Part shown: one piece after another, positions 6,302 to 14,894 of the stretch
Numbering within the stretch: position 1 is the first letter of the stretch
Layout: every line of letters begins with the position of its first letter
Assembly (NCBI RefSeq): GCF_000373185.1
Contig: NZ_KB890644.1
Location: 1-45,699, forward strand
DNA length: 45,699 nucleotides
Reading direction: 5' to 3'
Source: Segatella paludivivens DSM 17968 = JCM 13650
GTDB taxonomy: Bacteria > Bacteroidota > Bacteroidia > Bacteroidales > Bacteroidaceae
The notes under the pieces: generated by a model
What the model was told of the DNA's origin: nothing
Database searches by the model: none
The model's input: the letters and a program-made list of their open reading frames with translations, nothing else
Translations under genes and position numbers: made by a program

Positions 6302-9136
6302 ATGAGGAAAATTTCGTTTATAGCAATTCTGTTGCTCGCTGTCATGTTTGTTATGGCGGGTTCTAACTTCCAGTTATTTAAGAGGCACAAGAAATTGGCC
6401 TCTGTAGACTCAATGGCAGTAAACGATTCTGTTATAAGGGATTCACTCGGTCGTGCTATTATTGATACAACCAAGATGGACTCTCTGCAGTTGGCTATTT
6501 ATCATCACAATAAATTGGTTGATGACTCTATCCATCTTGATTCGGTAAATAAGAAGAAAAAAAACGGTATTGATGCCCCTGTAAACTTCTCGGCAAACGA
6601 CTCTATGGTGTATGACGCACAGAAAAAAGTGGCGCATCTCTATGGATCTTCTAATGTGAAATACGAGACGATGGACCTGAAGAGTGAGAAGATTGCTCTG
6701 AATATGGATAGTAGCATTGTGCATGCAACTGGAGTCATTAAGGATTCTACGAAAAAACTTACTGGAACTCCTACATTTGCTATGGGATCGGATAATTACG
6801 AAAGTGATACCATGGCATTCAACTTCAAAACCAAAAAGGGACTTATTCGCAGTGTATACACCCAGCAGCAGGAAGGCTTTCTGACAAGTGAACTTTCTAA
6901 GCGCAACAATAACGGTGAGATATTTATGAAGCATGGTCGCTACACGACATGTGACGAGAAGCATCCTGACTTTTATATAGCACTCTCGCGTGCAAAGGTG
7001 CGTCCTGGCAAGGATGTGGTTTTCGGACCTGCATATCTTGTCGTGGCGGATGTTCCGTTGCCATTAGCTATTCCTTATGGATTTTTTCCTTTCTCGAAGA
7101 GTTACTCTAGTGGTTTCATAATGCCTACGTATGGTGATGAAAGTACTCGAGGTTTCTATCTTCGTGACGGTGGATATTATTTTGCCATGAACGATAAGTG
7201 GGACTTAAAGTTGCTGGGCGAAGTTTATACGAAAGGTTCATGGGGTATAAGTGCTGCAAGCAATTATAGACAGCGATATAAATATAACGGCAGCTTTTAT
7301 TTTAGTTATCAGGACACTCAGACTGGTGACAAGGGCATGCCAGACTATACACGTCAGGAAAGTTTCAAAATTCAATGGAGCCACAGGCAGGATGCAAAGG
7401 CTAATCCCTTTAACAGCTTGTCGGCAAGCGTGAACTTTGCAACTTCCAGTTATGAACACAACAACATGGGAAGTTTGTATAACCCGCAGACGATGACACA
7501 GTCTACACGTACATCTTCTGTAAGTTGGAGCACAATATTCTCTAATATAGGTCTGTCTTTGAGTAGCACTGCTAACTTGAGCCAGAATATGCGTGACTCA
7601 AGTATCGCAATGACACTACCTGACCTGAATATCAGTCTTAGTCGTTTCTACCCATTTAAGCGTGCTCACGCAGTAGGTAAGGAACGTTGGTATGAAAAGA
7701 TTTCAATGAGTTATACCGGTCAGGTTAGTAACTCTATTACGACAAAAGAAAACAAACTGTTGAACTCTAGTCTTATCAAGGACTGGAAAAACGGTATGCA
7801 GCATCAGATTCCTGTAAGTGGTAATTTTACGTTGTTCAACTACGTTAATATTAATCCGTCTTTCAATTTCACCGACCGTATGTATACAAATAAGGTTACG
7901 CGGTCGTGGGATGCGAAGGCACAAAAGGAAGTTGCTGATACAACGTATGGATTCCATAATGTATATAACTGGAACCTTAGTGTAAGTGCCAGTACAAAAC
8001 TGTATGGTTTCTGGACACCAAACCGAAAGATATTCGGTGATAAGATACAAACGATACGCCACGTACTCACACCAACAGTAAGTTTTAGTTATGCTCCTGA
8101 CTTCGGTGCTTCTAGATATGGATATTATGATACCTATCAACGTACGAATTCAGATGGTTCTGTAGATTTAGTACAGTATTCTCTATATCAGAATGGATTG
8201 TATGGTACTCCTGGACAGGGAAAGACAGGTAACATTAGTTTTGGTCTTGACAATAATATTGAGATGAAAGTCAAGTCTGACAAGGATTCTACTGGGTACA
8301 GAAAGTTGAGCATCATTGATAACCTTGGTTTTAATATGTCATATAACATGGCTGCTAAGGAGAAACCTTGGAGCGACTTGTCTATGAATATAAGGTTGAA
8401 ATGGTGGAAGAATTATACATTCAATATGAATGCTGTGTTTGCCTCTTATGCTTACGAGCTTGATGCAAGCGGAAAACCTTATGTTGGAAATCATACTTAT
8501 TGGGGAATGGGCAAGTTTGGACGTTTCCAGGGTATGTCACAGAACCTTTCATACACATTGAATCCTGAAAAGATAAAGAAATTGTTTGGCGGTGGCGACG
8601 ATACCAAAAAGGACAATGACAAAAAGAAAAAGGATAAAGACGAGGAAGGCTTAGATACAGATATAGAGTCAAATGTTGACGATACAATGATAGACGGTCA
8701 GCGCAAGGCAAAGAAGAAGAAAGATACCAGTAAGGCTGCAACAGATGATGACGGATATATGACGTTTTCTATGCCATGGTCGCTTACATTCGGATATGGT
8801 ATAACAATGCGCGAGAATACTTCTGGTACATTCAATACAAGTAGTATGCGTTATCCTTATAAGTTTACGCAGACTCTTAACTTCAGTGGAAACCTTCGTA
8901 TCAGTGAAGGCTGGAACATCAGCTTCTCGTCTGGTTACGACTTCGAAAATCATGGTATCAGTATGACAACAGCAAGTTTGCAGCGCGATCTTCACTGTTT
9001 CAATATGAGTTGCTCTATAGTTCTAGCTCCTTATACAAGCTATAATTTCACATTCCGTTGTAATGCAAGCACCCTTACGGATGCACTGAAATATGATAAG
9101 CGAAGTGGATATAGCAATGCTGTACAATGGTATTAA
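6302..9136 (+). CDS. lptD: LPS-assembly protein LptD (OstA-like plus beta-barrel), 944 aa
   Basis: The protein has an N-terminal signal segment (MRKISFIAILLLAVMFVMAG), an OstA/LptA-like beta-jellyroll (about 100-200; KVAHLYGSSNVKYETMDLKS) and a long aromatic-rich beta-barrel (about 215-944). LptD inserts lipopolysaccharide into the outer leaflet of the outer membrane. Residues around 764-820 form a low-complexity loop rich in Lys and Asp (KKDNDKKKKDKDEE), unusual for a barrel strand and probably surface-exposed or periplasmic. Length suits Bacteroidota LptD. The barrel ends AVQWY, a terminal aromatic residue. A -7 box ends 8 nt before the ATG, so the mRNA may be nearly leaderless. A small gene follows after 16 nt. 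Confidence 0.85.
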   Translation: MRKISFIAILLLAVMFVMAGSNFQLFKRHKKLASVDSMAVNDSVIRDSLGRAIIDTTKMDSLQLAIYHHNKLVDDSIHLDSVNKKKKNGIDAPVNFSANDSMVYDAQKKVAHLYGSSNVKYETMDLKSEKIALNMDSSIVHATGVIKDSTKKLTGTPTFAMGSDNYESDTMAFNFKTKKGLIRSVYTQQQEGFLTSELSKRNNNGEIFMKHGRYTTCDEKHPDFYIALSRAKVRPGKDVVFGPAYLVVADVPLPLAIPYGFFPFSKSYSSGFIMPTYGDESTRGFYLRDGGYYFAMNDKWDLKLLGEVYTKGSWGISAASNYRQRYKYNGSFYFSYQDTQTGDKGMPDYTRQESFKIQWSHRQDAKANPFNSLSASVNFATSSYEHNNMGSLYNPQTMTQSTRTSSVSWSTIFSNIGLSLSSTANLSQNMRDSSIAMTLPDLNISLSRFYPFKRAHAVGKERWYEKISMSYTGQVSNSITTKENKLLNSSLIKDWKNGMQHQIPVSGNFTLFNYVNINPSFNFTDRMYTNKVTRSWDAKAQKEVADTTYGFHNVYNWNLSVSASTKLYGFWTPNRKIFGDKIQTIRHVLTPTVSFSYAPDFGASRYGYYDTYQRTNSDGSVDLVQYSLYQNGLYGTPGQGKTGNISFGLDNNIEMKVKSDKDSTGYRKLSIIDNLGFNMSYNMAAKEKPWSDLSMNIRLKWWKNYTFNMNAVFASYAYELDASGKPYVGNHTYWGMGKFGRFQGMSQNLSYTLNPEKIKKLFGGGDDTKKDNDKKKKDKDEEGLDTDIESNVDDTMIDGQRKAKKKKDTSKAATDDDGYMTFSMPWSLTFGYGITMRENTSGTFNTSSMRYPYKFTQTLNFSGNLRISEGWNISFSSGYDFENHGISMTTASLQRDLHCFNMSCSIVLAPYTSYNFTFRCNASTLTDALKYDKRSGYSNAVQWY

Positions 9137-9152
9137 CATATAATATGTCTAG

Positions 9153-9398
9153 ATGATAACAAAAGACAGTATAGAGTCAGCCTATTGCTTTTTTCATCAG
9201 AAGTGGAATATCTATTCAAAGTCTGTAAATGAAAGTCAGAAAGACGACATTGAATATGCTATAGGTAATTATGCCAATGAAATGAATCGCGAATTATATT
9301 CAGAAATGTCTAAAGGAAAGAATGGCTTTCTGTTGGAACATTCAACATTCGCCGAGGATATTACTGATGCTATTGCCTATTTAGAACCATTGCTTTAG
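9153..9398 (+). CDS. Hypothetical protein, 81 aa
   Basis: This small soluble acidic protein (MITKDSIESAYCFFHQKWNI...AYLEPLL) follows lptD by 16 nt on the same strand and is probably co-transcribed. It looks mostly helical, with no signal peptide or membrane segment. I recognise no family. The hairpin at 9488-9515 would end the transcript. Normal codon use and tight spacing make it a credible gene. Confidence 0.65.
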   Translation: MITKDSIESAYCFFHQKWNIYSKSVNESQKDDIEYAIGNYANEMNRELYSEMSKGKNGFLLEHSTFAEDITDAIAYLEPLL

Positions 9399-9487
9399 AA
9401 TAAATGTGATGGAGTAAAGACTTGAGGAGAATACTTCCTTGTTCTTTGTTATATATACTTCTCTATGGCTTTATTCACTTGTAGACA

Positions 9488-9525
9488 TTTCTTTATTTAG
9501 TCTTAAATAAAGAAAGATATTTTTA
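9488..9525. terminator. Terminator after lptD and the 81-aa gene
   Basis: A perfect 12-bp stem TTTCTTTATTTA / TAAATAAAGAAA (9488-9499 with 9504-9515), GTCT loop, is followed by GATATTTTTA. A/T-only pairing makes it weak, but position fits. The remainder of 9399-9650 shows nothing else I can name. Confidence 0.6.
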
Positions 9526-9650
9526 CCTTTTTTCCTGCGTCAAACAGTAACTGAAGGTGCTGTTTTGGACGGTATTACTTTGTTCTTAGATTGGAAATCT
9601 AAATCTGTGTTAATGTAGCATGATGCATTGCGCAAATAAAATAAAATTAT

Positions 9651-9658
9651 TATCTTTG
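9651..9658 (+). promoter_or_regulatory. -7 box of the peroxidase-trxB transcript
   Basis: TATCTTTG lies 43 nt before ATG 9702. An imperfect -33, ATTG at 9627-9630, sits 20 nt upstream. Confidence 0.6.
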
Positions 9659-9701
9659 CAAAAGAAGATAAAATAAATTATAATATAACTATAACCAGAA
9701 A

Positions 9702-10256
9702 ATGAGAACTGTTTACGAATTCTCTGTCAAAGACAGAAAAGGTAAAGATGTATCACTAAAAGAGTATGCCAACGAAGTGCTGCTCATTGTTAATACTGCG
9801 ACTAAGTGTGGATTCACTCCACAATATGAAGAGCTTGAAAAGCTTTTTGAAACATATCATGCTCAAGGATTTGAAATATTAGATTTCCCTTGCAATCAGT
9901 TCGGTCAACAAGCACCAGGAACAGACGAGAGCATTCATAATTTCTGCAAGTTAAATTACGGAACAGAATTCCCACGTTTCAAGAAATTGAAAGTGAATGG
10001 TGAAGACGCTGATCCTTTATATAAATTCATGAAGGAACAATTTGGATTTGCTGGTTGGGACGAAACTCACCCTATCTATCCTGTACTTGACAAGATGCTT
10101 TCGGAGCAAGATCCTAACTACAAGGAAAATCCAGACATCAAATGGAATTTCACAAAATTCCTTGTAAACAAGAAAGGACAGATAGTAGAAAGATTTGAAC
10201 CAACAGAGAAAATAAGCAATATAGCAAAGAAAATAGAAGAACTATTAAAAGCTTAG
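9702..10256 (+). CDS. Glutathione peroxidase family protein (thiol peroxidase), 184 aa
   Basis: A thioredoxin-fold peroxidase with the family signature NTATKCGFTPQYEELEKL (peroxidatic Cys at about 37), the FPCNQFGQQAPG box and the WNFTKFLV box carrying the catalytic Trp/Asn. Family members reduce hydrogen or organic peroxides. Bacterial cysteine forms usually draw electrons from thioredoxin rather than glutathione. It has no signal peptide, so it is cytosolic. trxB follows after 3 nt, so the pair is one operon supplying reducing power for peroxide removal. Confidence 0.9.
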   Translation: MRTVYEFSVKDRKGKDVSLKEYANEVLLIVNTATKCGFTPQYEELEKLFETYHAQGFEILDFPCNQFGQQAPGTDESIHNFCKLNYGTEFPRFKKLKVNGEDADPLYKFMKEQFGFAGWDETHPIYPVLDKMLSEQDPNYKENPDIKWNFTKFLVNKKGQIVERFEPTEKISNIAKKIEELLKA

Positions 10257-10259
10257 TTT

Positions 10260-11201
10260 ATGGAATATACAAAATGCCTTATCATCGGTAGTGGCCCTGC
10301 AGGATACACTGCGGCTATATATGCTGGACGTGCAAACTTGCAGCCAATAGAATATTGCGGAATGCAAATGGGCGGTCAGCTGACACAGACGACTATCGTT
10401 GAGAATTTCCCGGGATACCCACAAGGTGTTGACGGTAACCAAATGATGATGGACCTACGCGAACAGGCTCAGAGATTTGAAGTTGACTTGCGGGACGGTG
10501 AAATCGTAAAGGCTGACCTAAGCAAGAAACCTTATATCCTGACAGATGATCGTGGGGTGGAAATTGAAGCAGAAAGCGTAATTATCGCTACTGGTGCCAT
10601 CGCAAAATATCTGGGACTTGATGACGAGCAGAAATATATGGGACAGGGCGTAAGCGCATGTGCCACATGTGATGGTTTCTTCTATCGCAAGAAAGTTGTT
10701 GCCGTTGTTGGCGGTGGCGATACTGCTTGTGAGGAGGCTACATATCTTGCTGGACTATGCTCAAAGGTTTACATGATTGTACGTAAGCCTTTTCTGCGTG
10801 CTTCTGACGTTATGAAGAAACGTGTAGCAGAAAACGAAAAAATAGAAATACTCTACGAGACTAACACTCTCGGATTGTTTGGCGAAAATGGTGTGGAAGG
10901 CGCTCACATCGTGTTCAGAGAAGGCTTGGCTGATGAAAAAAAACACGATATAGCTATAGACGGATTCTTCCTAGCAATAGGTCACAAGCCACAGACTGAT
11001 CTTGTAAAGGACTATATAAACCTTGATGAACAGGGATTTATTAAGCTTGATGGCAGCAGAAACCAGAGGACAAACAAGGAAGGCGTATTTGCTGCAGGTG
11101 ACGTATGCGATCCACATTATCAGCAAGCGATAACCGCTGCAGGAACAGGTGCTAGCGCAGCCCTTGACGCACAGGAATATCTTAACGAGATCGGAAAATA
11201 A
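10260..11201 (+). CDS. trxB: Thioredoxin reductase TrxB, 313 aa
   Basis: An FAD-binding Rossmann motif (IIGSGPAGYTAAIYAG) opens the protein. The redox pair is CATC in ACATCDGFF (about 134-137), and the NADPH-binding motif VVGGGDTACEEA follows. The C-terminal FAD motif is GVFAAGDVCDPHYQQ. It transfers electrons from NADPH to thioredoxin. Length is standard. It begins 3 nt after the peroxidase stop. Its last 20 bp overlap the 3' end of the convergent symporter gene, with no terminator between the two. Confidence 0.95.
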   Translation: MEYTKCLIIGSGPAGYTAAIYAGRANLQPIEYCGMQMGGQLTQTTIVENFPGYPQGVDGNQMMMDLREQAQRFEVDLRDGEIVKADLSKKPYILTDDRGVEIEAESVIIATGAIAKYLGLDDEQKYMGQGVSACATCDGFFYRKKVVAVVGGGDTACEEATYLAGLCSKVYMIVRKPFLRASDVMKKRVAENEKIEILYETNTLGLFGENGVEGAHIVFREGLADEKKHDIAIDGFFLAIGHKPQTDLVKDYINLDEQGFIKLDGSRNQRTNKEGVFAAGDVCDPHYQQAITAAGTGASAALDAQEYLNEIGK

Positions 11202-12597
11202 ACATTCCTGCAAATGTCAATGCACCATTGACCATTAGCAACTCGTAACCAAACTTATACCCGGTTGTATGTTGTGTTATCGTATCGATAGCAAAACATA
11301 TAATCGGGCTTATTATTGCTATATATGGTACCATGTGGTCGTTGGTCTTGCGCTTAGTAAGCAAGCCAAACGCAAACAGTCCTAATAGGGGTCCATAGGT
11401 GTATGAACATAGTATGTAAATGGCATCAATCACACTGGTAGAATTGATTACCTTGAAAGCCAAGATAAAGAGGACAAACAACAATGCGACCCCAAAGTGA
11501 GTGATTTTGCGCAGGCGCTCGTCTTTATCACGTTCCATAATATCTACACACCAACTTGTAGTTAGCGCAGTCATGGCACTGTCTGCACTTGAAAAACTAG
11601 CGGCAACAATTCCTATCGTAAACAAGATTAGGACTACCGTTCCCAGATTTCCTGAAGCGGCAAACATTGGTAACAGATTATCACTCATTGCTGGTAGGGG
11701 AATACCTTGCTTACTTGCAAGCATCATCAATAGTATACCAAGTGAAAGAAATAAAAGGTTTGCTGGCAGAAAGGCAAAACCGTAACTGCACATGTCTTTC
11801 TGAGCATCACGCAGAGACTTGCACGTAAGGTTTTTCTGCATCATGTCTTGATCAAGACCAGTCATAACGATAACAACAAAGATACCACTGAAAAATTGTT
11901 TCCAGAAATTCTGACGTGATATGAAATCGTCGAATACAAACACTCGGCTATGAACATTCGACGCAATAGCGCTGATAGCTTCGCCAACATTCATATTCAG
12001 CGATGTTATGACATTATATATAATGAGGATTAAAGCCACAAACATGCACAATGTCTGAAAAGAGTCTGTCCATACCAATGTTTTTATACCGCCTTTGCGA
12101 GTATAAAGCCATATCAAACCAACCATAACCAAAACAGTTATAGGAAAAGGTATGCCCATAGAATCGAATACAAACTTCTGTAGAATTATGCACACGACAT
12201 AAAATCTGACAGCAGCACCAATGAGTTTTGAAAGTAAAAAGAATGATGCTCCTGTCTTATATGAACGTTGTCCAAGACGAGTCTTAAGATAACTATATAT
12301 CGTGGTAAGATTGAGTCGATAGTAGACTGGCAGAAGGATGAAAGCGACGGCAAAGTAACCGAATATAAATCCGATACACATCTGCAAATAAGTCATATCG
12401 TTGGTTACAGCCATACCAGGAACACTAACAAACGTGATTCCAGATATAGAGGCTCCAATCATGCCGAAAGCAACCATATACCAAGGTGAACGTCTGTTGG
12501 CACGATAGAAAGTCTCATTATTCGCCTTTCTGCTCGTTATTCTACTAAATAAAAGTAATATGCAAAAATATGCAAGTATGGTGAATATAATTATCAT
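11182..12597 (-). CDS. Sodium:solute symporter (SSS family), 471 aa
   Basis: A polytopic membrane protein with about 13 helices and SSS features: FYRANRRSPWYMVAFGMIGA near the N-terminus, the GGIKTLVWTDSFQTLCM box in the middle, and FSSADSAMTALTTS in the second half. It would import an unknown solute with Na+. The start is taken as ATG 12597 (MIIIFTILAYFC). A longer frame to 12645 is rejected because it would place the coding start upstream of the -7 box at 12613-12606. The transcript then has almost no leader. Its end overlaps trxB by 20 bp. Confidence 0.85.
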   Translation of the reverse strand: MIIIFTILAYFCILLLFSRITSRKANNETFYRANRRSPWYMVAFGMIGASISGITFVSVPGMAVTNDMTYLQMCIGFIFGYFAVAFILLPVYYRLNLTTIYSYLKTRLGQRSYKTGASFFLLSKLIGAAVRFYVVCIILQKFVFDSMGIPFPITVLVMVGLIWLYTRKGGIKTLVWTDSFQTLCMFVALILIIYNVITSLNMNVGEAISAIASNVHSRVFVFDDFISRQNFWKQFFSGIFVVIVMTGLDQDMMQKNLTCKSLRDAQKDMCSYGFAFLPANLLFLSLGILLMMLASKQGIPLPAMSDNLLPMFAASGNLGTVVLILFTIGIVAASFSSADSAMTALTTSWCVDIMERDKDERLRKITHFGVALLFVLFILAFKVINSTSVIDAIYILCSYTYGPLLGLFAFGLLTKRKTNDHMVPYIAIISPIICFAIDTITQHTTGYKFGYELLMVNGALTFAGMFIFRSR

Positions 12598-12605
12598 AAT
12601 GGTTG

Positions 12606-12638
12606 CAAAATTACTAAAAAAGCATGTAAACATACAAA
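12606..12638 (-). promoter_or_regulatory. Promoter of the symporter gene
   Basis: On the minus strand, TTTG (12638-12635), 21 nt, then TAATTTTG (12613-12606). Transcription should start around 12600, only a few bases before ATG 12597. Confidence 0.65.
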
Positions 12639-12656
12639 ATAGCAATTTCTTTTTTG

Positions 12657-12664
12657 TATCTTTG
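12657..12664 (+). promoter_or_regulatory. -7 box of trpB2
   Basis: TATCTTTG lies 43 nt before ATG 12708. It is divergent from the symporter promoter, and the two control regions share under 110 bp. No -33 TTTG at standard spacing was found. Confidence 0.55.
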
Positions 12665-12707
12665 TAAATAGAATAGAGACAAAAATAGTAACAACAAATA
12701 CTTTATC

Positions 12708-14087
12708 ATGAGACAAAAAAGATTCATCCTTCAAGAGAATGAAATTCCAACACATTGGTATAACATTCAGGCAGATATGCCTAACAAGCCTCTGCCACCA
12801 CTTAATCCGGCAACACATAAACCTTTGGATGCCGATGACCTGAGCCATATCTTTAATAAGGAGTGTTCAAAACAAGAACTGGATATTGAACACGCATGGA
12901 TAGAAATTCCAGAGGAAGTGCGCGAGAAGTATACTTATTACAGATCTACTCCTTTAGTAAGAGCTTATGCGCTTGAAGAGGCTCTTGGAACTCCCGCACA
13001 TATTTATTTTAAGAATGAAAGTACAAACCCACTTGGTTCACATAAGATAAACTCTGCGATTCCGCAATGCTATTACTGCAAGCAGGAAGGTGATACAAAT
13101 GTAACAACTGAAACTGGAGCAGGGCAGTGGGGAGCAGCGTTAAGCTACGCTGCAAAACTATACGGACTTGAAGCTGCTGTATATCAAGTAAAGATAAGTA
13201 TGCAGCAGAAGCCTTACCGTTCTGCAATTATGCGTACGTTTGGTGCTACGGTAGAAGGTTCGCCATCTATGAGTACACGTGCAGGAAAAGATATCATAAC
13301 TCGTGACCCTAATCATCCTGGTTCTTTAGGAACAGCAATAAGCGAGGCTATAGAACTTGCTACCACTACACCTAATTGCAAATACACTCTTGGTTCTGTA
13401 CTGAATCATGTAGCATTGCATCAGACTGTTATAGGTCTTGAGGCTGAGAAACAAATGGAAATGGCGGGTGAATATCCAGATACTGTGATAGCATGTTTTG
13501 GTGGAGGAAGCAATTTTGGCGGTATCGCATTTCCTTTCATGCGACACAATATTAAAGACGGCAAGAAAACAGAGTTTATTGCTGCTGAACCAGAAAGTTG
13601 TCCAAAGCTTACACGTGGAAAGTTTGAATATGATTTCGGTGACGAGGCAGGTTATACGCCATTGTTGCCTATGTTCACTCTAGGACATGATTTTAAGCCT
13701 GCTAACATACATGCTGGTGGTTTGAGGTATCATGGAGCTGGCATGATAATTAGTCAGCTTATACGCGATAATTATATGTATGGTGTAGATATTCCTCAAT
13801 TGGAGAGTTTCGAGGCAAGTATGATCTTTGCACGTGCCGAAGGTATAATTCCTGCACCAGAAAGCGGCCACGCTATTGCTGCGGCAATAAGAGAGGCGAA
13901 GAAAGCTACGGAGAAAGGTGAGGAGAAGGTTATTCTTTTCTGTCTTTCAGGTCATGGATTAATAGATATGACCGCGTATGAAAGCTATATTAATGGTGAT
14001 CTTCAGAACTATAGTATTACCGACAGTGAGATTGCAAAGAATCTTGAAGATGTTCCGCAATTTGATATCAATGAAATTAAGAAATAA
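12708..14087 (+). CDS. trpB: Tryptophan synthase beta chain, TrpB2 type, 459 aa
   Basis: A PLP fold type II enzyme. The Schiff-base lysine is in NPLGSHKINSA (about residue 110), the TETGAGQWG box binds the substrate carboxylate, and the glycine-rich phosphate loop is FGGGSNFGG. Length (459) and the N-terminal extension LPPLNPATHKPL mark the longer TrpB2 class rather than the usual about 400-aa TrpB1. It condenses indole with serine (or serves a related PLP reaction). No trpA or other trp gene is adjacent, so it may act as an indole-salvage enzyme. That role is inferred from class and context. Confidence 0.9.
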   Translation: MRQKRFILQENEIPTHWYNIQADMPNKPLPPLNPATHKPLDADDLSHIFNKECSKQELDIEHAWIEIPEEVREKYTYYRSTPLVRAYALEEALGTPAHIYFKNESTNPLGSHKINSAIPQCYYCKQEGDTNVTTETGAGQWGAALSYAAKLYGLEAAVYQVKISMQQKPYRSAIMRTFGATVEGSPSMSTRAGKDIITRDPNHPGSLGTAISEAIELATTTPNCKYTLGSVLNHVALHQTVIGLEAEKQMEMAGEYPDTVIACFGGGSNFGGIAFPFMRHNIKDGKKTEFIAAEPESCPKLTRGKFEYDFGDEAGYTPLLPMFTLGHDFKPANIHAGGLRYHGAGMIISQLIRDNYMYGVDIPQLESFEASMIFARAEGIIPAPESGHAIAAAIREAKKATEKGEEKVILFCLSGHGLIDMTAYESYINGDLQNYSITDSEIAKNLEDVPQFDINEIKK

Positions 14088-14106
14088 TAGAAAGTAACAT
14101 ATACGA

Positions 14107-14141
14107 GACAAGCCCAGTCATATAATTTGGCTGGGCTTGTC
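14107..14141 (+). terminator. Hairpin downstream of trpB2
   Basis: An 11-bp perfect stem GACAAGCCCAG / CTGGGCTTGTC (14107-14117 with 14131-14141) lies 20 nt after the trpB2 stop. It lacks a clear T run (AGTTCTAAGTT follows), so termination may be partial. Confidence 0.6.
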
Positions 14142-14171
14142 AGTTCTAAGTTAATAATTAAAATCTAATTA

Positions 14172-14224
14172 GTCGTATGAGTCACTTTCTTTTATTTGTC
14201 GTTTGAGTCACATTATATTAGTCG
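14172..14224. repeat. Direct repeats GTCGTNTGAGTCAC
   Basis: GTCGTATGAGTCAC and GTCGTTTGAGTCAC occur about 27 bp apart, with a third TTAGTCG after them. They may be binding sites for a DNA-binding protein; no gene covers them. Confidence 0.4.
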
Positions 14225-14340
14225 AAAAAATTGATACTAAACAAGACTTAATGCCATGTTCTGGCAAATAACTTGCTCTTGTAAATAGCATTTATTTACT
14301 TGAGATCTAATTAAATAGGGGGAGTAAATAGATAGCTTTT

Positions 14341-14471
14341 AAAATGACATGGGCAAAAAATAAAGCGTTCACACGTTCTACATGTTTGCCCTTAATATGT
14401 CATTTTACCTGTCTTCGATTGACAGGATTTAAAATCAAACAATGACTTTTAAGAAATTGTATGATTTTAAA
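14341..14471. other. Three consecutive hairpins in a gene-free interval
   Basis: First hairpin: AAAATGACAT and GGGCAAA (14341-14357) pair with TTTGCCC (14385-14391) and ATGTCATTTT (14397-14406), a 17-bp stem with a 5-nt bulge. Second: CCTGTC/GACAGG (14408-14426). Third: TTTAAAATCA plus ACAAT (14428-14443) pair with ATTGT plus TGATTTTAAA (14456-14471). They are packed with single-base gaps. Such packing suggests a structured RNA or the remains of a mobile element. A minus-strand -7-like box TACCTTTG (14630-14623) faces the region. The rest of 14142-14814 shows no gene. Confidence 0.5.
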
Positions 14472-14814
14472 CGAGTTAATCTATTCGCATTAAACATTTC
14501 TCTTCTTATGTTATATTTCCTGATGTGATTTCGATATTTAAAAAACATCTTTATCATACATTTTTTAGCTTGATTAATTGAGTTGCAAATGATACAATAT
14601 ATCATTATTAATTATAATGTTGCAAAGGTAAAATATTAAGATTAAAGGTCCTAATCAAAATGTTAATAATTTATGTATCGTTTGTTGTTAGTTTATCCTT
14701 ATGTTCGATTTTCCTGATTTTATCGTTGATATTCCATATTAAATTTATAAAATAAACGTATACGTTTAAGTATTAACATATTGAAATAAGAAATGTCAAA
14801 CGATGGTGGACAGA

Positions 14815-14850
14815 TTGGTGGACAAAAAATAGAGCATTTTTGTCCACCAA
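14815..14850 (-). terminator. Long hairpin at the 3' side of mfd
   Basis: A perfect 14-bp stem TTGGTGGACAAAAA / TTTTTGTCCACCAA (14815-14828 with 14837-14850) with an 8-nt loop lies 45 bp beyond the mfd stop. GGTGGACA also occurs once more just before it. The T tract is inside the stem rather than after it, so it may end transcription from either side or simply stabilise the mRNA. Confidence 0.55.
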
Positions 14851-14894
14851 AATATACTATCCGCCATTTTATTATGTATATAACAAATGTTCAA

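Noticed and set aside
12598..12645. Longer N-terminus for the symporter
   Set aside because: It would span the promoter of the gene itself.
14341..14471. Retron or integron attC site
   Set aside because: Hairpins are present, but there is no reverse transcriptase or integron integrase in the window and no attC core signature.
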